Below, piece after piece: positions 8,966 through 16,723 of a DNA stretch of 55,336 bases. The stretch covers positions 423,756 through 479,091 of the forward strand of contig NZ_LT596207.1 in assembly GCF_900092335.1 (NCBI RefSeq). The letters run 5' to 3'. The stretch comes from Corynebacterium phoceense (GTDB lineage: Bacteria > Actinomycetota > Actinomycetes > Mycobacteriales > Mycobacteriaceae). The translations under genes were made by a program, and so were the position numbers. Position 1 is the stretch's first letter, and each line of letters opens with the position of its first letter. Under the pieces are notes generated by a model, which saw only the letters and a program-made list of their open reading frames with translations, made no database searches and was not told the origin of the DNA.

Positions 8966-9397
8966 CTAAACCTTAAACGTCACGTTCGTGGGGCACTCCA
9001 CCGTGCGCGAGACGGTGCAGTCCTTGTCGTGGCTTACCTGCACCAAGCGTCCCACCATGGCCTGCGCCTGGCGCCCCTCCGGCGTATCGGGGAAGGTGAC
9101 GTCGAAGGCGAGACGGACATCGGAAAGCCGGGACGCCCCGGCCTCGTTCACGCGGTCGCCCTCCGCGGTAATACGGAATGTCGAAGGCTCACCCCGGCGC
9201 GAGGTCACCACGTCCACGTCTACAGCGGTGCAGCCCGCCACCGCGGCGAGCAAGAGCTCCACGGGACTGAGCAGTCCCTCGCCCGCACCGAACTCCAGCG
9301 AGGCGCCCGCGGGGTTGGTTGCGCGGTAGTGCGTCTGGGCGAGGCGTTCGACCTCGACGCCGTAGGTTTTTACAACATTGGGTTCACTCATGCTCAT
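8966..9397 (-). CDS. OsmC-family protein
   Basis: A 143-residue cytoplasmic protein of the OsmC/Ohr fold, thiol peroxidases or related proteins of oxidative stress. Two Cys lie in the positions typical of the family: LLAAVAGCTAVDV near residue 57 and HDKDCTVSRTV near 127. The start could be Met1 or Met3 (MSMSEPN). It is the first gene of a two-gene unit with the DMT transporter and is divergent from pepC with only 26 nt between starts, so their promoters must overlap. The dyad TAGAAC-G-GTTCTA in that gap abuts the pepC start. Whether it reduces peroxides cannot be told. Confidence 0.88.
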   Translation of the reverse strand: MSMSEPNVVKTYGVEVERLAQTHYRATNPAGASLEFGAGEGLLSPVELLLAAVAGCTAVDVDVVTSRRGEPSTFRITAEGDRVNEAGASRLSDVRLAFDVTFPDTPEGRQAQAMVGRLVQVSHDKDCTVSRTVECPTNVTFKV

Positions 9398-9411
9398 CGA
9401 GCCTAGTATGT

Positions 9412-9424
9412 TAGAACGGTTCTA
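9412..9424 (+). promoter_or_regulatory. Dyad abutting the first pepC start codon
   Basis: TAGAAC-G-GTTCTA, a 6-bp dyad around one central base, ends on the A of the pepC ATG. TAGAAC also resembles a -10 element 6 nt from the start. The site lies in the 26-nt gap shared with the divergent OsmC gene, so a protein bound here could affect both. It is not an SOS box, because the half-site spacing is wrong. Confidence 0.35.
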
Positions 9425-10752
9425 TGACCCACATAACATCAGACTTACTCGCCGAGTTGCGTCACCAGGCAGTAAACGACCCGCAGCTGCACGCGGCCCG
9501 CAATGCCGTCACCCAGGTGGGCGTCGGCCGTGCCGCCCTCGATTATGACAAGCTCATCGCCGTCCAGCAGGCCACGCAGATTAAGCTCGACACCCTGCCG
9601 GTGACCAACCAGAAGCGCTCCGGGCGCTGCTGGATGTTCGCGGCGCTCAACGTCTTCCGCCACCGCGCGGCCAAGGAATTAAACGTCGAGAACTTCGAGT
9701 TTTCTTTTATCTACCTGCAGTACTTTGACAAGCTCGAGCGCGTCAACCTGGTGCTCCACGAGCTCATCGAGCACAAGGACGCTGACCTCGACGATCGCGT
9801 CGTCGCCCACATCCTGGACGACGCGAATGCGGACGGAGGCTGGTGGAACTTCTTTACCAGCCTCGTCGCCAAGTACGGCGCCGTGCCCGCCGAGGTCATG
9901 CCGGAGACCCACGCCGCCGGCGATACCCGCGAGATGAACCGCACGCTCGCCACCATCGTGCGCCGCGCCGCCCTCCAGGTTCGCGCGGGCGCGGACGCCC
10001 AGCAGGCTGCCGATGCCGCCATCGCGGACGCCCAGCGCGTCCTCGCCGTCTACCTCGGCTTCCCGCCCACCGAGTTCGAGTGGTCGTACCGTGATAAGGA
10101 CACTGAGTTCCACCGCTTGACCTCGACCCCGCGCGAGTTTGCCGCGAAGTTCCTGCCGGACCTCGACGACTACGTCATGCTCGGCGCTGACCCGCGTGAA
10201 GAAGCGCAGAACAACCAGCTCTACGTCTCCACCCCTAGCCGCAACGTCCTCGAGGACGAGGGCTACACGTACCTCAATATCGACGTCACGGAACTGCGCG
10301 CCGCCGCCCGCCGCAGCCTCGAGGCAGACGAGCCCGTCTGGTTCGCGTGCGACGTCAACCGCAACTTCTCGTTCAACGACGGCGTCTGGGATGAGGGCCT
10401 TCTCGCTATCGATCTGCTCTATGGCATCGACACCTCAACGACGAAGGCCGAACGCCTCGCCTCCGGCGACTCGACGCCCACGCACGGCATGGTGCTCACC
10501 GGCTTCGATGAGGACGCAGAGGGCCGCGGCCGCTGGCGCGTGGAGAACTCCTGGGGCACGAAGGTTCACGGACCGCACCGCTCCATCGATAACAAGGAGA
10601 TCCCCGGCAAGGGCTACGGCACCGCCACGGATGCCTGGGTGGACAATAACGTCTTCAGCGCCATCGTGCGCAAGAAATACCTCACGGAGGCTCAGCTCAA
10701 GGGCCTTAAGACCCAGCCCATCGAACTGCCCATCGACGACCGGATGATCTAG
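9424..10752 (+). CDS. pepC: Aminopeptidase C / bleomycin-hydrolase family cysteine peptidase (copy 1)
   Basis: A 442-residue peptidase of family C1B, a cytoplasmic papain-fold aminopeptidase that is usually a hexamer. The catalytic triad is visible: Gln/Cys in NQKRSGRCWMFAALN (Cys at about residue 69), His in THGMVLTGF, and Asn in RVENSWGTK. The length matches PepC. The next gene, 12 nt downstream, is a clear paralogue, so this is a tandem duplication within one operon (pepC-pepC-GNAT). The product likely processes small peptides. The C-terminal tail, which self-processes and blocks the active site in this family, is divergent here. Confidence 0.95.
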   Translation: MTHITSDLLAELRHQAVNDPQLHAARNAVTQVGVGRAALDYDKLIAVQQATQIKLDTLPVTNQKRSGRCWMFAALNVFRHRAAKELNVENFEFSFIYLQYFDKLERVNLVLHELIEHKDADLDDRVVAHILDDANADGGWWNFFTSLVAKYGAVPAEVMPETHAAGDTREMNRTLATIVRRAALQVRAGADAQQAADAAIADAQRVLAVYLGFPPTEFEWSYRDKDTEFHRLTSTPREFAAKFLPDLDDYVMLGADPREEAQNNQLYVSTPSRNVLEDEGYTYLNIDVTELRAAARRSLEADEPVWFACDVNRNFSFNDGVWDEGLLAIDLLYGIDTSTTKAERLASGDSTPTHGMVLTGFDEDAEGRGRWRVENSWGTKVHGPHRSIDNKEIPGKGYGTATDAWVDNNVFSAIVRKKYLTEAQLKGLKTQPIELPIDDRMI

Positions 10753-10764
10753 GAGACCACCCTC

Positions 10765-12078
10765 ATGAACAACGCACAACTAGATCCCCAGTCCATTGCC
10801 GCTCGCAACGCGGAACTGGCCCAGGACCCGACGCTCACGCTGCTGCGCAACGCTGCCGCTGGCACGTCGCTCGACCAGGTTCTCCTCGAGCACACGCTCG
10901 CCACCGAGCTCACTCCAGCCGTGGAGACCAAGGTGGACAAGTGGTCCGCCGCCAACCAGAAGCAATCCGGCCGCTGCTGGATCTTCGCTGGCCTGAACTC
11001 CTTGCGTGGCCCTGTCATGGATACCGCCAAGATCAAGGACTTCGAGTTCTCGCAGGCCTACATCCACTTCTTTGACAAGCTGGAGAAGGCCAACTATTTC
11101 CTCACGGCCATGGAGGAGCTCGCAGACCGCGACATCAATGACCGCACCATCAAGCAGCTTCTCGACTCCCCCATCGATGACGGTGGCCAGTGGCCCATGT
11201 TCATTGCCATCGTCGAGAAGTACGGCGTCGTGCCGCAGTACGCCATGCCGGAGACTGCCTCCTCCAACCAGACGCGCCTGATGAACCGCAACCTCGAGAC
11301 CGTCCTCCACCGCGCCGCGATGCGTCTGCGTGCGGCCGCCGAGACAGAGCGCGCCGGCATCCATGAGCAGGCGCTGCGCGACTGCTACCGCATCCTCGTC
11401 ACCAACCTCGGTGTCCCGCCGGAGAACTTCGAGTGGGCTTATCGCGACAAGGACAATGAGTTCCACCGCGAGGGCACGTTTACCCCGCAGGAGTTCGCCG
11501 CACGCATGCTGCCTGCGGATCTCTCCGAGTACGTCTGCGTGGTCAACGACCCGCGCAACGCCTACGGCGAGCTCTACACCGTGGACCACCTGGGCAACGT
11601 CGTGGGCAAGGACGTCACGTACCTGAACGCCCCGAGCGATGTCCTCCGCCAGGCCGCATTCGACTCGCTGCAGGACGGCGCCGCTGTGTGGTTCGGCTGC
11701 GATACTGACCAGCAATCCAACGGCGACGCCGGTATCTGGGCTGCGAAGCTCTACGACTATGAGTCGGCCTTCGGCATCAAGCTCGACATCGACAAGGCTG
11801 ACCGCCTGCGCACGCACGAGTCTCTCATGACACACGCCATGGTGCTCACCGGCGTCGATGCCCCGAACGGCCAACCCACCCGCTGGCGCGTGGAGAACTC
11901 CTGGGGCACGGACAAGGCCGACAAGGGCTTCTGGACCATGCGCGACGACTGGTTCGACGAGTACATCTTTGAGATTGCCGTCCACCCGTCCCGCCTGCCG
12001 GAGGAGTACCAGAAGGCGCTCTCCAGCGAGCACGTGAATACATTGCCTGCTTGGGACCCCATGGGTGCGCTAGCATAA
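10765..12078 (+). CDS. pepC: Aminopeptidase C / bleomycin-hydrolase family cysteine peptidase (copy 2)
   Basis: A 437-residue paralogue of the preceding gene with the same triad: NQKQSGRCWIFAGLN, THAMVLTGVD and WRVENSWGTD. Shared blocks such as EFxWxYRDKDxEFHR confirm duplication, but the copies have diverged clearly, so this is an old event. AGGAG lies about 9 nt before the ATG at 10765, and the start is 12 nt after the stop of copy 1. It is followed 4 nt later by the GNAT gene. Two non-identical C1B peptidases may form mixed or separate hexamers with different specificity; that is inference. Confidence 0.95.
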   Translation: MNNAQLDPQSIAARNAELAQDPTLTLLRNAAAGTSLDQVLLEHTLATELTPAVETKVDKWSAANQKQSGRCWIFAGLNSLRGPVMDTAKIKDFEFSQAYIHFFDKLEKANYFLTAMEELADRDINDRTIKQLLDSPIDDGGQWPMFIAIVEKYGVVPQYAMPETASSNQTRLMNRNLETVLHRAAMRLRAAAETERAGIHEQALRDCYRILVTNLGVPPENFEWAYRDKDNEFHREGTFTPQEFAARMLPADLSEYVCVVNDPRNAYGELYTVDHLGNVVGKDVTYLNAPSDVLRQAAFDSLQDGAAVWFGCDTDQQSNGDAGIWAAKLYDYESAFGIKLDIDKADRLRTHESLMTHAMVLTGVDAPNGQPTRWRVENSWGTDKADKGFWTMRDDWFDEYIFEIAVHPSRLPEEYQKALSSEHVNTLPAWDPMGALA

Positions 12079-12082
12079 TTTT

Positions 12083-12625
12083 GTGATTCGCCCCGCCCGT
12101 CCCGAGGACATTCCAGAAATCCACGAACTCATCTGTGAGCTCGCCGACTACGAGATGGAACCAGGCGCCGTGCGCGCCACGCCCACTGACCTGGAGCGCG
12201 CCCTCTTCGGCGCGAACCCGCAGGTCTTCTGTCATGTCGCGGAGACCCCTCGGGGCGTGCATCAGGACGGCGCACGCCGCGGCGAGCACGACAGTTTCTC
12301 CACTGGCACCTCGCTCGATGGCTTCGCATTGTGGTTCATTAGCTACTCCACGTGGGAAGGCGTCCACGGCATCCACCTCGAAGACATCTTCGTGCGCGAG
12401 AATCGCCGTGGCCGCGGCATCGGCGGCGACCTCCTCCGCGTACTCGCCCGCGTCGCCCACGAGCGGGACTACGCCCGCATCGAGTGGTCCGTGCTCAAGT
12501 GGAACAAGCCAGCCATCGGCTTCTACGAGCACATCGGCGCCGAAGTCCAAGATGACTGGGATACGTACCGTCTCACCGGCAACGAGCTCAAGGCCTTCGC
12601 GCGCTCCGCTGACGCCGCGTTCTAA
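12083..12625 (+). CDS. GNAT-family N-acetyltransferase (diamine acetyltransferase-like)
   Basis: A 180-residue GNAT protein. The start IRPARPEDIPEIHELICELADYE is typical of spermidine/spermine acetyltransferase-like members. The acetyl-CoA loop is visible as EDIFVRENRRGRGIGGDLL, followed by WSVLKWNKPAIGFYEHIGAE. It carries an unusual insertion, roughly residues 58-75 (TPRGVHQDGARRGEHDSFST), between two core strands. The GTG start at 12083 lies 4 nt after the pepC copy 2 stop, so it is translationally coupled. The acceptor could be a polyamine or amino compound; this is not provable here. 12626-12806 downstream shows no feature. Confidence 0.88.
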   Translation: MIRPARPEDIPEIHELICELADYEMEPGAVRATPTDLERALFGANPQVFCHVAETPRGVHQDGARRGEHDSFSTGTSLDGFALWFISYSTWEGVHGIHLEDIFVRENRRGRGIGGDLLRVLARVAHERDYARIEWSVLKWNKPAIGFYEHIGAEVQDDWDTYRLTGNELKAFARSADAAF

Positions 12626-12806
12626 CGCAGGTCAACCCGGCAGCGACAACCGTTTCGATTACTAGCTTCGACTCAGTCTCTGCCGGCAATCCCTGCCCGA
12701 GTTTCCCCAAACGCTCACCATCGTGACATCACTGTCGCGCTCCCCCGCCGCGCGATAAGGCCCCATCTCCTCACGGGACATCCCCACGGGCGGCAAGAAA
12801 ACGGGA

Positions 12807-12841
12807 ACGACCCCCAACCGACAGAAGTCGGTGGGGGTCGT
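12807..12841 (-). terminator. Intrinsic terminator of rplJ-rplL
   Basis: On the minus strand, a stem of about 15 bp with one mismatch (ACGACCCCC...GGGGGTCGT, loop AGAA on the plus strand) is followed by TTCCCGTTTTCTT. It lies 34 nt beyond the rplL stop and ends the ribosomal operon; rpoB does not follow. Confidence 0.8.
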
Positions 12842-12874
12842 GGCATTTAAGCCACAAGTAAGTCCGAAAGGAAA

Positions 12875-13261
12875 TTACTTGAGCTCGACGGAAGCGCCAG
12901 CCTCTTCGAGCTTAGCCTTAGCGGCCTCAGCGTCGTCCTTGGAAGCACCCTCGAGGATAGCCTTCGGAGCGGACTCAACGAGCTCCTTGGCTTCCTTCAG
13001 GCCCAGACCGGAGACGATCTCGCGGACGACCTTGATGACGCCGATCTTCTTTGCGCCAGCGTCGGTCAGAACGACGTCGAACTCGGTCTTCTCTTCCTCA
13101 GCAGCGCCGCCGGCAGCCGGGGCACCTGCAGCTGCAACTGCAACCGGAGCAGCAGCCTCAACGTCGAAGACCTCTTCGAATTCCTTGACGAACTCGGAGA
13201 GCTCGATGAGGGTCATTTCCTTGAAAGCTTCAATGAGCTCGTCCTTGGTGAGCTTAGCCAT
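12875..13261 (-). CDS. rplL: 50S ribosomal protein L7/L12
   Basis: A 128-residue ribosomal stalk protein that recruits translational GTPases. It shows the N-terminal dimerisation helix ([20 protein letters not shown]), an Ala/Gly-rich hinge near residues 45-65, and the conserved C-terminal domain ([20 protein letters not shown], then [20 protein letters not shown]). The start at 13261 has AAAGGA 8 nt upstream; in-frame Mets further up are not supported. It is the second gene of rplJ-rplL. Confidence 0.98.
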   Translation of the reverse strand: MAKLTKDELIEAFKEMTLIELSEFVKEFEEVFDVEAAAPVAVAAAGAPAAGGAAEEEKTEFDVVLTDAGAKKIGVIKVVREIVSGLGLKEAKELVESAPKAILEGASKDDAEAAKAKLEEAGASVELK

Positions 13262-13340
13262 GATGGCCATCCTTTCTGTGCGGAACGCCGTGCGTTCCAA
13301 AGTGTGTGTGTTTTAATTGTGTGCGCGAGTATTCGCGACT

Positions 13341-13862
13341 TTAAGCCTCGGCAGCCTTCTTGTCCTGCAGGGCCGCAGCGGTGCGGACCATCTTGGTTGC
13401 AGGAGCGTTGAAGACTGCAGCAGCCTTTGCCATAGAACCCTTCATGGCACCAGCCAGCTTTGCGAGAGTGGTCTCGCGGTTGTCCAGCTCGGCGATGGCG
13501 TTGACCTGGTCGGCAGACAGTGCGTTGCCGTCCATGTAGCCACCCTTGACGACGAATGCCTTGTTATCATCAGCGAACTTCTTGATAACCTTAGCGGCAT
13601 CCACTGCCTCGCCCTTAATGAACGCAATAGCGGTCGGGCCGGTCAGCAGCTCGTCAAGACCTTCGATGCCAGCTTCAGCGGCAGCGATCTTGAAGAGGGT
13701 GTTCTTGGCGACGGAGTACTCAACGTCAAAGCCGAGATTGTTACGCAGCTCCTGGAGCTGAGCAACGGTCAGACCACGGTACTCGGTGAGCACGACGGAG
13801 TTTGCACCCTCGAGCTTCTCCTTCAGAGTAGCCAGGTCAGCGGTATTCTTCGGGTTTGCCAT
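13341..13862 (-). CDS. rplJ: 50S ribosomal protein L10
   Basis: A 173-residue stalk base protein that carries the L7/L12 dimers. It begins MANPKNTADLATLKEKLEGA with the L10 signature LTEYRGLTVAQLQELRNNLG. The ATG at 13862 follows AAAGGAGG; the longer open frame to 13928 runs into the leader and is not used. The gene is preceded by an L10 leader with an attenuator-type hairpin, the usual autoregulation in which L10-L12 binds its own mRNA. Confidence 0.98.
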   Translation of the reverse strand: MANPKNTADLATLKEKLEGANSVVLTEYRGLTVAQLQELRNNLGFDVEYSVAKNTLFKIAAAEAGIEGLDELLTGPTAIAFIKGEAVDAAKVIKKFADDNKAFVVKGGYMDGNALSADQVNAIAELDNRETTLAKLAGAMKGSMAKAAAVFNAPATKMVRTAAALQDKKAAEA

Positions 13863-13899
13863 TTTGTTCTCTCGCCTCCTTTCGAAACATCTCTTAATA

Positions 13900-14050
13900 T
13901 TTTCCGCCGGAGCCTTTTGCACAAACAAAAAGCCCCGTGCAAGAGCACGAGGCGCACGGCTTTAAGGCCATGTATCGCAAGTGTCTCCTGCGTGGGCCGT
14001 CCCTTTAAGCGGGAACCTTCGGCCTATTTCTAGGCGACCAACGGTCTTCG
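13900..14050 (-). ncRNA. L10 ribosomal-protein leader (autoregulatory 5' UTR)
   Basis: On the minus strand upstream of rplJ are the conserved blocks AGACCGTTGGT, AAGGTTCCCGC and GGGACGGCCCACGCAGGAGA, in the order expected of the bacterial L10 leader. That leader mimics the L10/L12 binding site on 23S rRNA. An attenuator-like hairpin and T-run follow before the rplJ ribosome-binding site. The boundaries are approximate. Confidence 0.8.
13924..13960 (-). terminator. Attenuator-like hairpin in the L10 leader
   Basis: On the minus strand, CCTCGTGC-TCTT-GCACGGGG is followed by CTTTTTGTTTG, a hairpin plus T-run inside the leader about 65-100 nt before the rplJ start. It could terminate a fraction of transcripts when L10-L12 is in excess. 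Confidence 0.6.
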
Positions 14051-14142
14051 GTGAAACTTGAGCTCGACCAATCGGTCGTTCAAACTTCTGGGATTACACT
14101 ACACCCGCTGCTCAAAACAACAAAATCCCGTTCCGCTGAGCC

Positions 14143-14155
14143 TGCCGATGCCGCC
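14143..14155 (-). repeat. Non-coding copy of the GGCATCGGCARSC motif
   Basis: The core on the minus strand is GGCATCGGCA (plus strand TGCCGATGCC at 14143-14152), continuing GGC. It lies between the rplJ leader and the first small membrane-protein gene, where no supported gene is present, so protein coding does not explain it. Confidence 0.6.
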
Positions 14156-14236
14156 TTTACTCCACCGCCGCTCCCGCCCTGCGCTGGGCTCGTTGGAGAT
14201 CATTGTCCCTACACAACCTCATATCAAGAAGCCTCC

Positions 14237-14521
14237 ATGGCCCATACTTCGTGCCGACTCCTCGGCGTCAAAGTCACCTGCGCAGTTACCGTGAGCACCG
14301 CCGGCATCGTGCTCGGCGTCGTGGGCGGACTGGCCGCTTACGCCCTCATCGCGACGGGTATTCGCTACCGCGATGAGAGTGCAACCACTGGCCAATATGC
14401 CATCGCAGCGACGTACACGAGCTCCGCTGCCAGCCAGGCTTTCACGCTGAGCGCGCTGCCAATCGTGAACCCGCAGGGATTCTGGTACTACATCCACAAC
14501 ATCCTCCCGCTGCGCACATGA
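14237..14521 (+). CDS. Small membrane protein of unknown function
   Basis: A 94-residue protein beginning MAHTSCRLLGVKVTCAV. It has a long hydrophobic segment (about residues 12-42, TVSTAGIVLGVVGGLAAYAL) and a short polar region (RYRDESATTGQ). A second Ala/Ser-rich, weakly hydrophobic segment follows, ending NPQGFWYYIHNILPLRT. The frame is open upstream to 14051, but the ATG at 14237 is preferred because AAGAAG lies 6 nt before it and the upstream part is low-complexity Pro/Ser. It is the first of five consecutive small membrane or exported proteins. I do not recognise the family. Confidence 0.55.
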   Translation: MAHTSCRLLGVKVTCAVTVSTAGIVLGVVGGLAAYALIATGIRYRDESATTGQYAIAATYTSSAASQAFTLSALPIVNPQGFWYYIHNILPLRT

Positions 14522-14698
14522 CACAGCGCAAGTTGCGCGCAACTGCGTTGCACGACAGGCGGACGGTTGACACCGCCAAGATCACATCTCATGTGGTTCC
14601 GCCCGTTCCTCCCGCGGCCTAATCTAGATGAAGAGGTTGTCTGTACAGCATCGTTTATGTAATTCCGGCGTCTCTTTCATTCTTTAACTCTTTCTTCT
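14522..14698 (+). promoter_or_regulatory. Gap before the DUF2892 gene with weak promoter elements
   Basis: This 177-nt gap is AT-richer at its right end. TTGTCT (14637-14642) and TAATTC (14660-14665), 17 nt apart, form a weak promoter candidate upstream of the four following small genes. No terminator is evident. Confidence 0.25.
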
Positions 14699-14926
14699 GT
14701 GAAAGGTCTCGTCATACAACGCAACGAGTCCATCACTGATCGCTCCGTACGCGGCGCAGGCGCCGTTGTCGCTTTCTTGCTTGCGTTCTTCGCAGTCAAG
14801 CCCAAGAGCCCAGCAGGAATCGCACTCATCGTCATGGGCACCATCCTCGGTGCCACCGCAGCACTGGGCTTCTGCCCGCTTTACAGGCTCTTTGGCCTCA
14901 ACACCTGCCCCATCAATCAGCGTTAA
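14699..14926 (+). CDS. DUF2892 (YgaP-like) small inner-membrane protein
   Basis: A 75-residue protein matching the DUF2892 pattern. It has the entry motif QRNESITDRSVRG, two hydrophobic helices (AVVAFLLAFFAV and GIALIVMGTILGATAAL) and the hallmark GFCPLYRLFGLNTCP with two Cys. Such domains occur alone or fused to rhodanese domains. Role unknown. The GTG at 14699 gives the best N-terminus, but no strong ribosome-binding site precedes it. It is the second of the small-protein series and the only one with a known domain. Confidence 0.8.
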   Translation: MKGLVIQRNESITDRSVRGAGAVVAFLLAFFAVKPKSPAGIALIVMGTILGATAALGFCPLYRLFGLNTCPINQR

Positions 14927-14954
14927 ACCCACCCCTCACGAAAGGCTCATTCTC

Positions 14955-15200
14955 ATGCGACGCATCTCTCAAGCGCTTACCGCTACCATGCTGGCCACTG
15001 CACTCACGGTCTCATCGCCAGCGCTCGCGCATGCACAGACTGCCCCTGTTATCCAGTCCGTAGAGCTCAAGGCCGACAACGACGCAAGCTCAGCCGCCAA
15101 AGACACGGCCATCGGTATCGTTGCCGCCATTCTTTTCATCGGCGCGCTCTTTTTGGGCGCCCACGCGAATAACGCCATGCTCGCTCGCAACGCTCAGTAA
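14955..15200 (+). CDS. Small exported or membrane-anchored protein
   Basis: An 81-residue protein with an N-terminal signal (MRRISQALTATMLATALTV, probable cleavage after AHA). A short polar segment (VELKADNDASSAAKD) and a C-terminal hydrophobic helix (IGIVAAILFIGALFLGA) follow, ending HANNAMLARNAQ. The product would be a tiny protein outside the membrane held by one C-terminal helix. AAAGG lies about 9 nt before the ATG at 14955. It is 28 nt after the DUF2892 gene, likely in the same transcript. No family is known to me. Confidence 0.65.
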   Translation: MRRISQALTATMLATALTVSSPALAHAQTAPVIQSVELKADNDASSAAKDTAIGIVAAILFIGALFLGAHANNAMLARNAQ

Positions 15201-15275
15201 ATCTTCACGCTACAGCCGGTTCACCCAGCTGGCTCGACCACGTCTCTCCCATCTCGCATCTTTCAAGGACCTTCC

Positions 15276-15743
15276 ATGTCACTTCATCTCCCCCGCCGTA
15301 TCACACTGCTTGTAGCTGCAATGACCGCCACGGCAAGCCTCACCACCACCGTCGTAGCTCCGGCTCCGACAGCCATCGCAGTAGAGGCGCACGCATACGC
15401 CACCGTAGAGGCAGCCCAGACCGCCGCGCACCAGGAGGCAGGCACGTCGCCCCAGACTGACGGCAAGAAGTCGGATGAGAGCTCAGACGGAAGTTCCGAG
15501 GCCGGTGCCGTCATCGGTTATGTTCTCCTCGGCCTCGTTGTCATGGACGTCTCGCTTAGCGGTCTGGCCTACAACACGTGCTACGCCGGCAACCCCGATG
15601 CCCAGTGCGACATCAGGTCGCTCACCAGCAGCTTCATCGGCTCGAGTCTGCTTGGCGGCTATAGCCTCGTCTCGGGTCTCGCCACGATGGCCAATGACTC
15701 GCTCGCTGCCAGCTCCTCGCGTCTCGGACTCGGCGCGCGCTAA
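15276..15743 (+). CDS. Small exported protein with CxxGNxDAxC motif (paralogue A)
   Basis: A 155-residue protein with a signal peptide (MSLHLPRRITLLVAAMTATA, then an Ala-rich cleavage region). A polar low-complexity linker follows, rich in Asp/Glu/Ser (KKSDESSDGSSEAG), then a hydrophobic helix (VIGYVLLGLVVMDVSLSGLA). Its C-terminal part contains YNTCYAGNPDAQC followed by SLTSSFIGSSLLGG. The CYAGNPDAQC block resembles CMQGNQDACG in the next gene, so the two are diverged paralogues. AAGGA precedes the ATG at 15276. Function unknown. Confidence 0.7.
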   Translation: MSLHLPRRITLLVAAMTATASLTTTVVAPAPTAIAVEAHAYATVEAAQTAAHQEAGTSPQTDGKKSDESSDGSSEAGAVIGYVLLGLVVMDVSLSGLAYNTCYAGNPDAQCDIRSLTSSFIGSSLLGGYSLVSGLATMANDSLAASSSRLGLGAR

Positions 15744-15755
15744 AAAGGACCCCGC

Positions 15756-16094
15756 ATGCACTACTCCTCACGCTTCGTCACGGTCGCGACCGCCACAGCA
15801 CTCGCATTAACCGTCCCCACGGCCACGGCCGACGACTCCTCCGAGAATTCCTCGAACGCCACAGGCACGCTGGGCATCCTCTCCGCAGGAGGCACTCTCA
15901 TCGGAGTCATGCTGTCCTCAGTAAGCCGCCAATCCGCGTGTATGCAAGGCAACCAGGACGCCTGCGGTTCTTCCCTTTTAGAGCTAAGCTCGGCAGGCAT
16001 GCCTCTCTCATCCGCAGCGATCAAGCCTGCTGTTGAGGGGATTGTCGCAGCCCGGGCACAACTGGAGAAACTCTCGTCCTCATTCCCACGCTGA
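15756..16094 (+). CDS. Small exported protein with CxxGNxDAxC-like motif (paralogue B)
   Basis: A 112-residue protein with a signal peptide (MHYSSRFVTVATATALALTV, cleavage probably after ATA). It continues with DDSSENSSNATG and a hydrophobic segment (LGILSAGGTLIGVMLSSV). The block SACMQGNQDACGSSLLELSS parallels the Cys-containing block of the previous gene. The C-terminus is helical and amphipathic (AAIKPAVEGIVAARAQLEKL). AAAAGGA lies just before the ATG, which is 12 nt after the previous stop, so the two are an operon. It is convergent with the DUF1990 gene. Function unknown. Confidence 0.7.
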   Translation: MHYSSRFVTVATATALALTVPTATADDSSENSSNATGTLGILSAGGTLIGVMLSSVSRQSACMQGNQDACGSSLLELSSAGMPLSSAAIKPAVEGIVAARAQLEKLSSSFPR

Positions 16095-16121
16095 CGCGTG
16101 GCTCGAACCGCTGTCCCTTCG

Positions 16122-16643
16122 TTATTCCTGCTTCGCCATGCCCGCGAGATAGCGCCGGGTGATGAGGCTCTGAGCGGCTGCCGCGAGGTGCGGGGCCAGC
16201 CGCGCGAACCAGCGCTCGGGGCGGGAAAACGCGACACACCTGCCTACGACACTGCCATCGGCGCGATGCTCGATGAGGAACGCCTCTTCGCCACACTCGA
16301 CGTGCCCGGGCAGCGTCCCGTAGACCAACGCGGTGCGCTGCGGCGTGCGCTCGACATGCAGAATGCGGCACGGCGAGAGCGTCGGACCCACGCGTAGCCA
16401 CACCACGTCTGGGTCCACAGGATCGCGGCGCACGCGCACCCCGGCATATCGGTGCGCACGAAACTCAAGCAGGTTCGCACTCGCACGCTGGAAGCACTCC
16501 TCCCCTGTTCCCAGGACGCGTGACTCATCGACCGCACGCCACGACGCGTTAAGTCCGAGTTCCTCGCGCATCCCGCCGTCGGCGAGAGCTAGGCTCGATA
16601 GACGCAGATCAGGCGGATACGACATCGAAGATGTTGCTGCCAT
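16122..16643 (-). CDS. DUF1990 family protein
   Basis: A 173-residue protein of the DUF1990 family, widespread in actinobacteria and of unknown role. Diagnostic blocks: ECFQRASANLLEFRAHRYAGV near residues 45-65, LSPCRILHVERTPQRTALVY, then GTLPGHVECGEEAFLIEH, and the C-terminal AFSRPERWFARLAPHLAAAA with ITRRYLAGM. The ATG at 16643 (MAATSSMSYPP) is preferred to the open extension to 16727. It stands alone. Confidence 0.85.
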   Translation of the reverse strand: MAATSSMSYPPDLRLSSLALADGGMREELGLNASWRAVDESRVLGTGEECFQRASANLLEFRAHRYAGVRVRRDPVDPDVVWLRVGPTLSPCRILHVERTPQRTALVYGTLPGHVECGEEAFLIEHRADGSVVGRCVAFSRPERWFARLAPHLAAAAQSLITRRYLAGMAKQE

Positions 16644-16723
16644 ACCCACGAGTATCCCATACGAGATTAGACACTTTCGAGCTACGGCGTGCCGAACACG
16701 GTAGGAAAGTACAAACGCATCCA

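Noticed and set aside
9412-9424. SOS (LexA) box before pepC
   Set aside because: The half-sites GAAC/GTTC are separated by 1 nt rather than the 4 nt needed.
14051-14236. N-terminal extension of the first small membrane protein
   Set aside because: Pro/Ser-rich low-complexity sequence with no ribosome-binding site at the upstream start; it would hide the membrane segment and abuts the rplJ leader.
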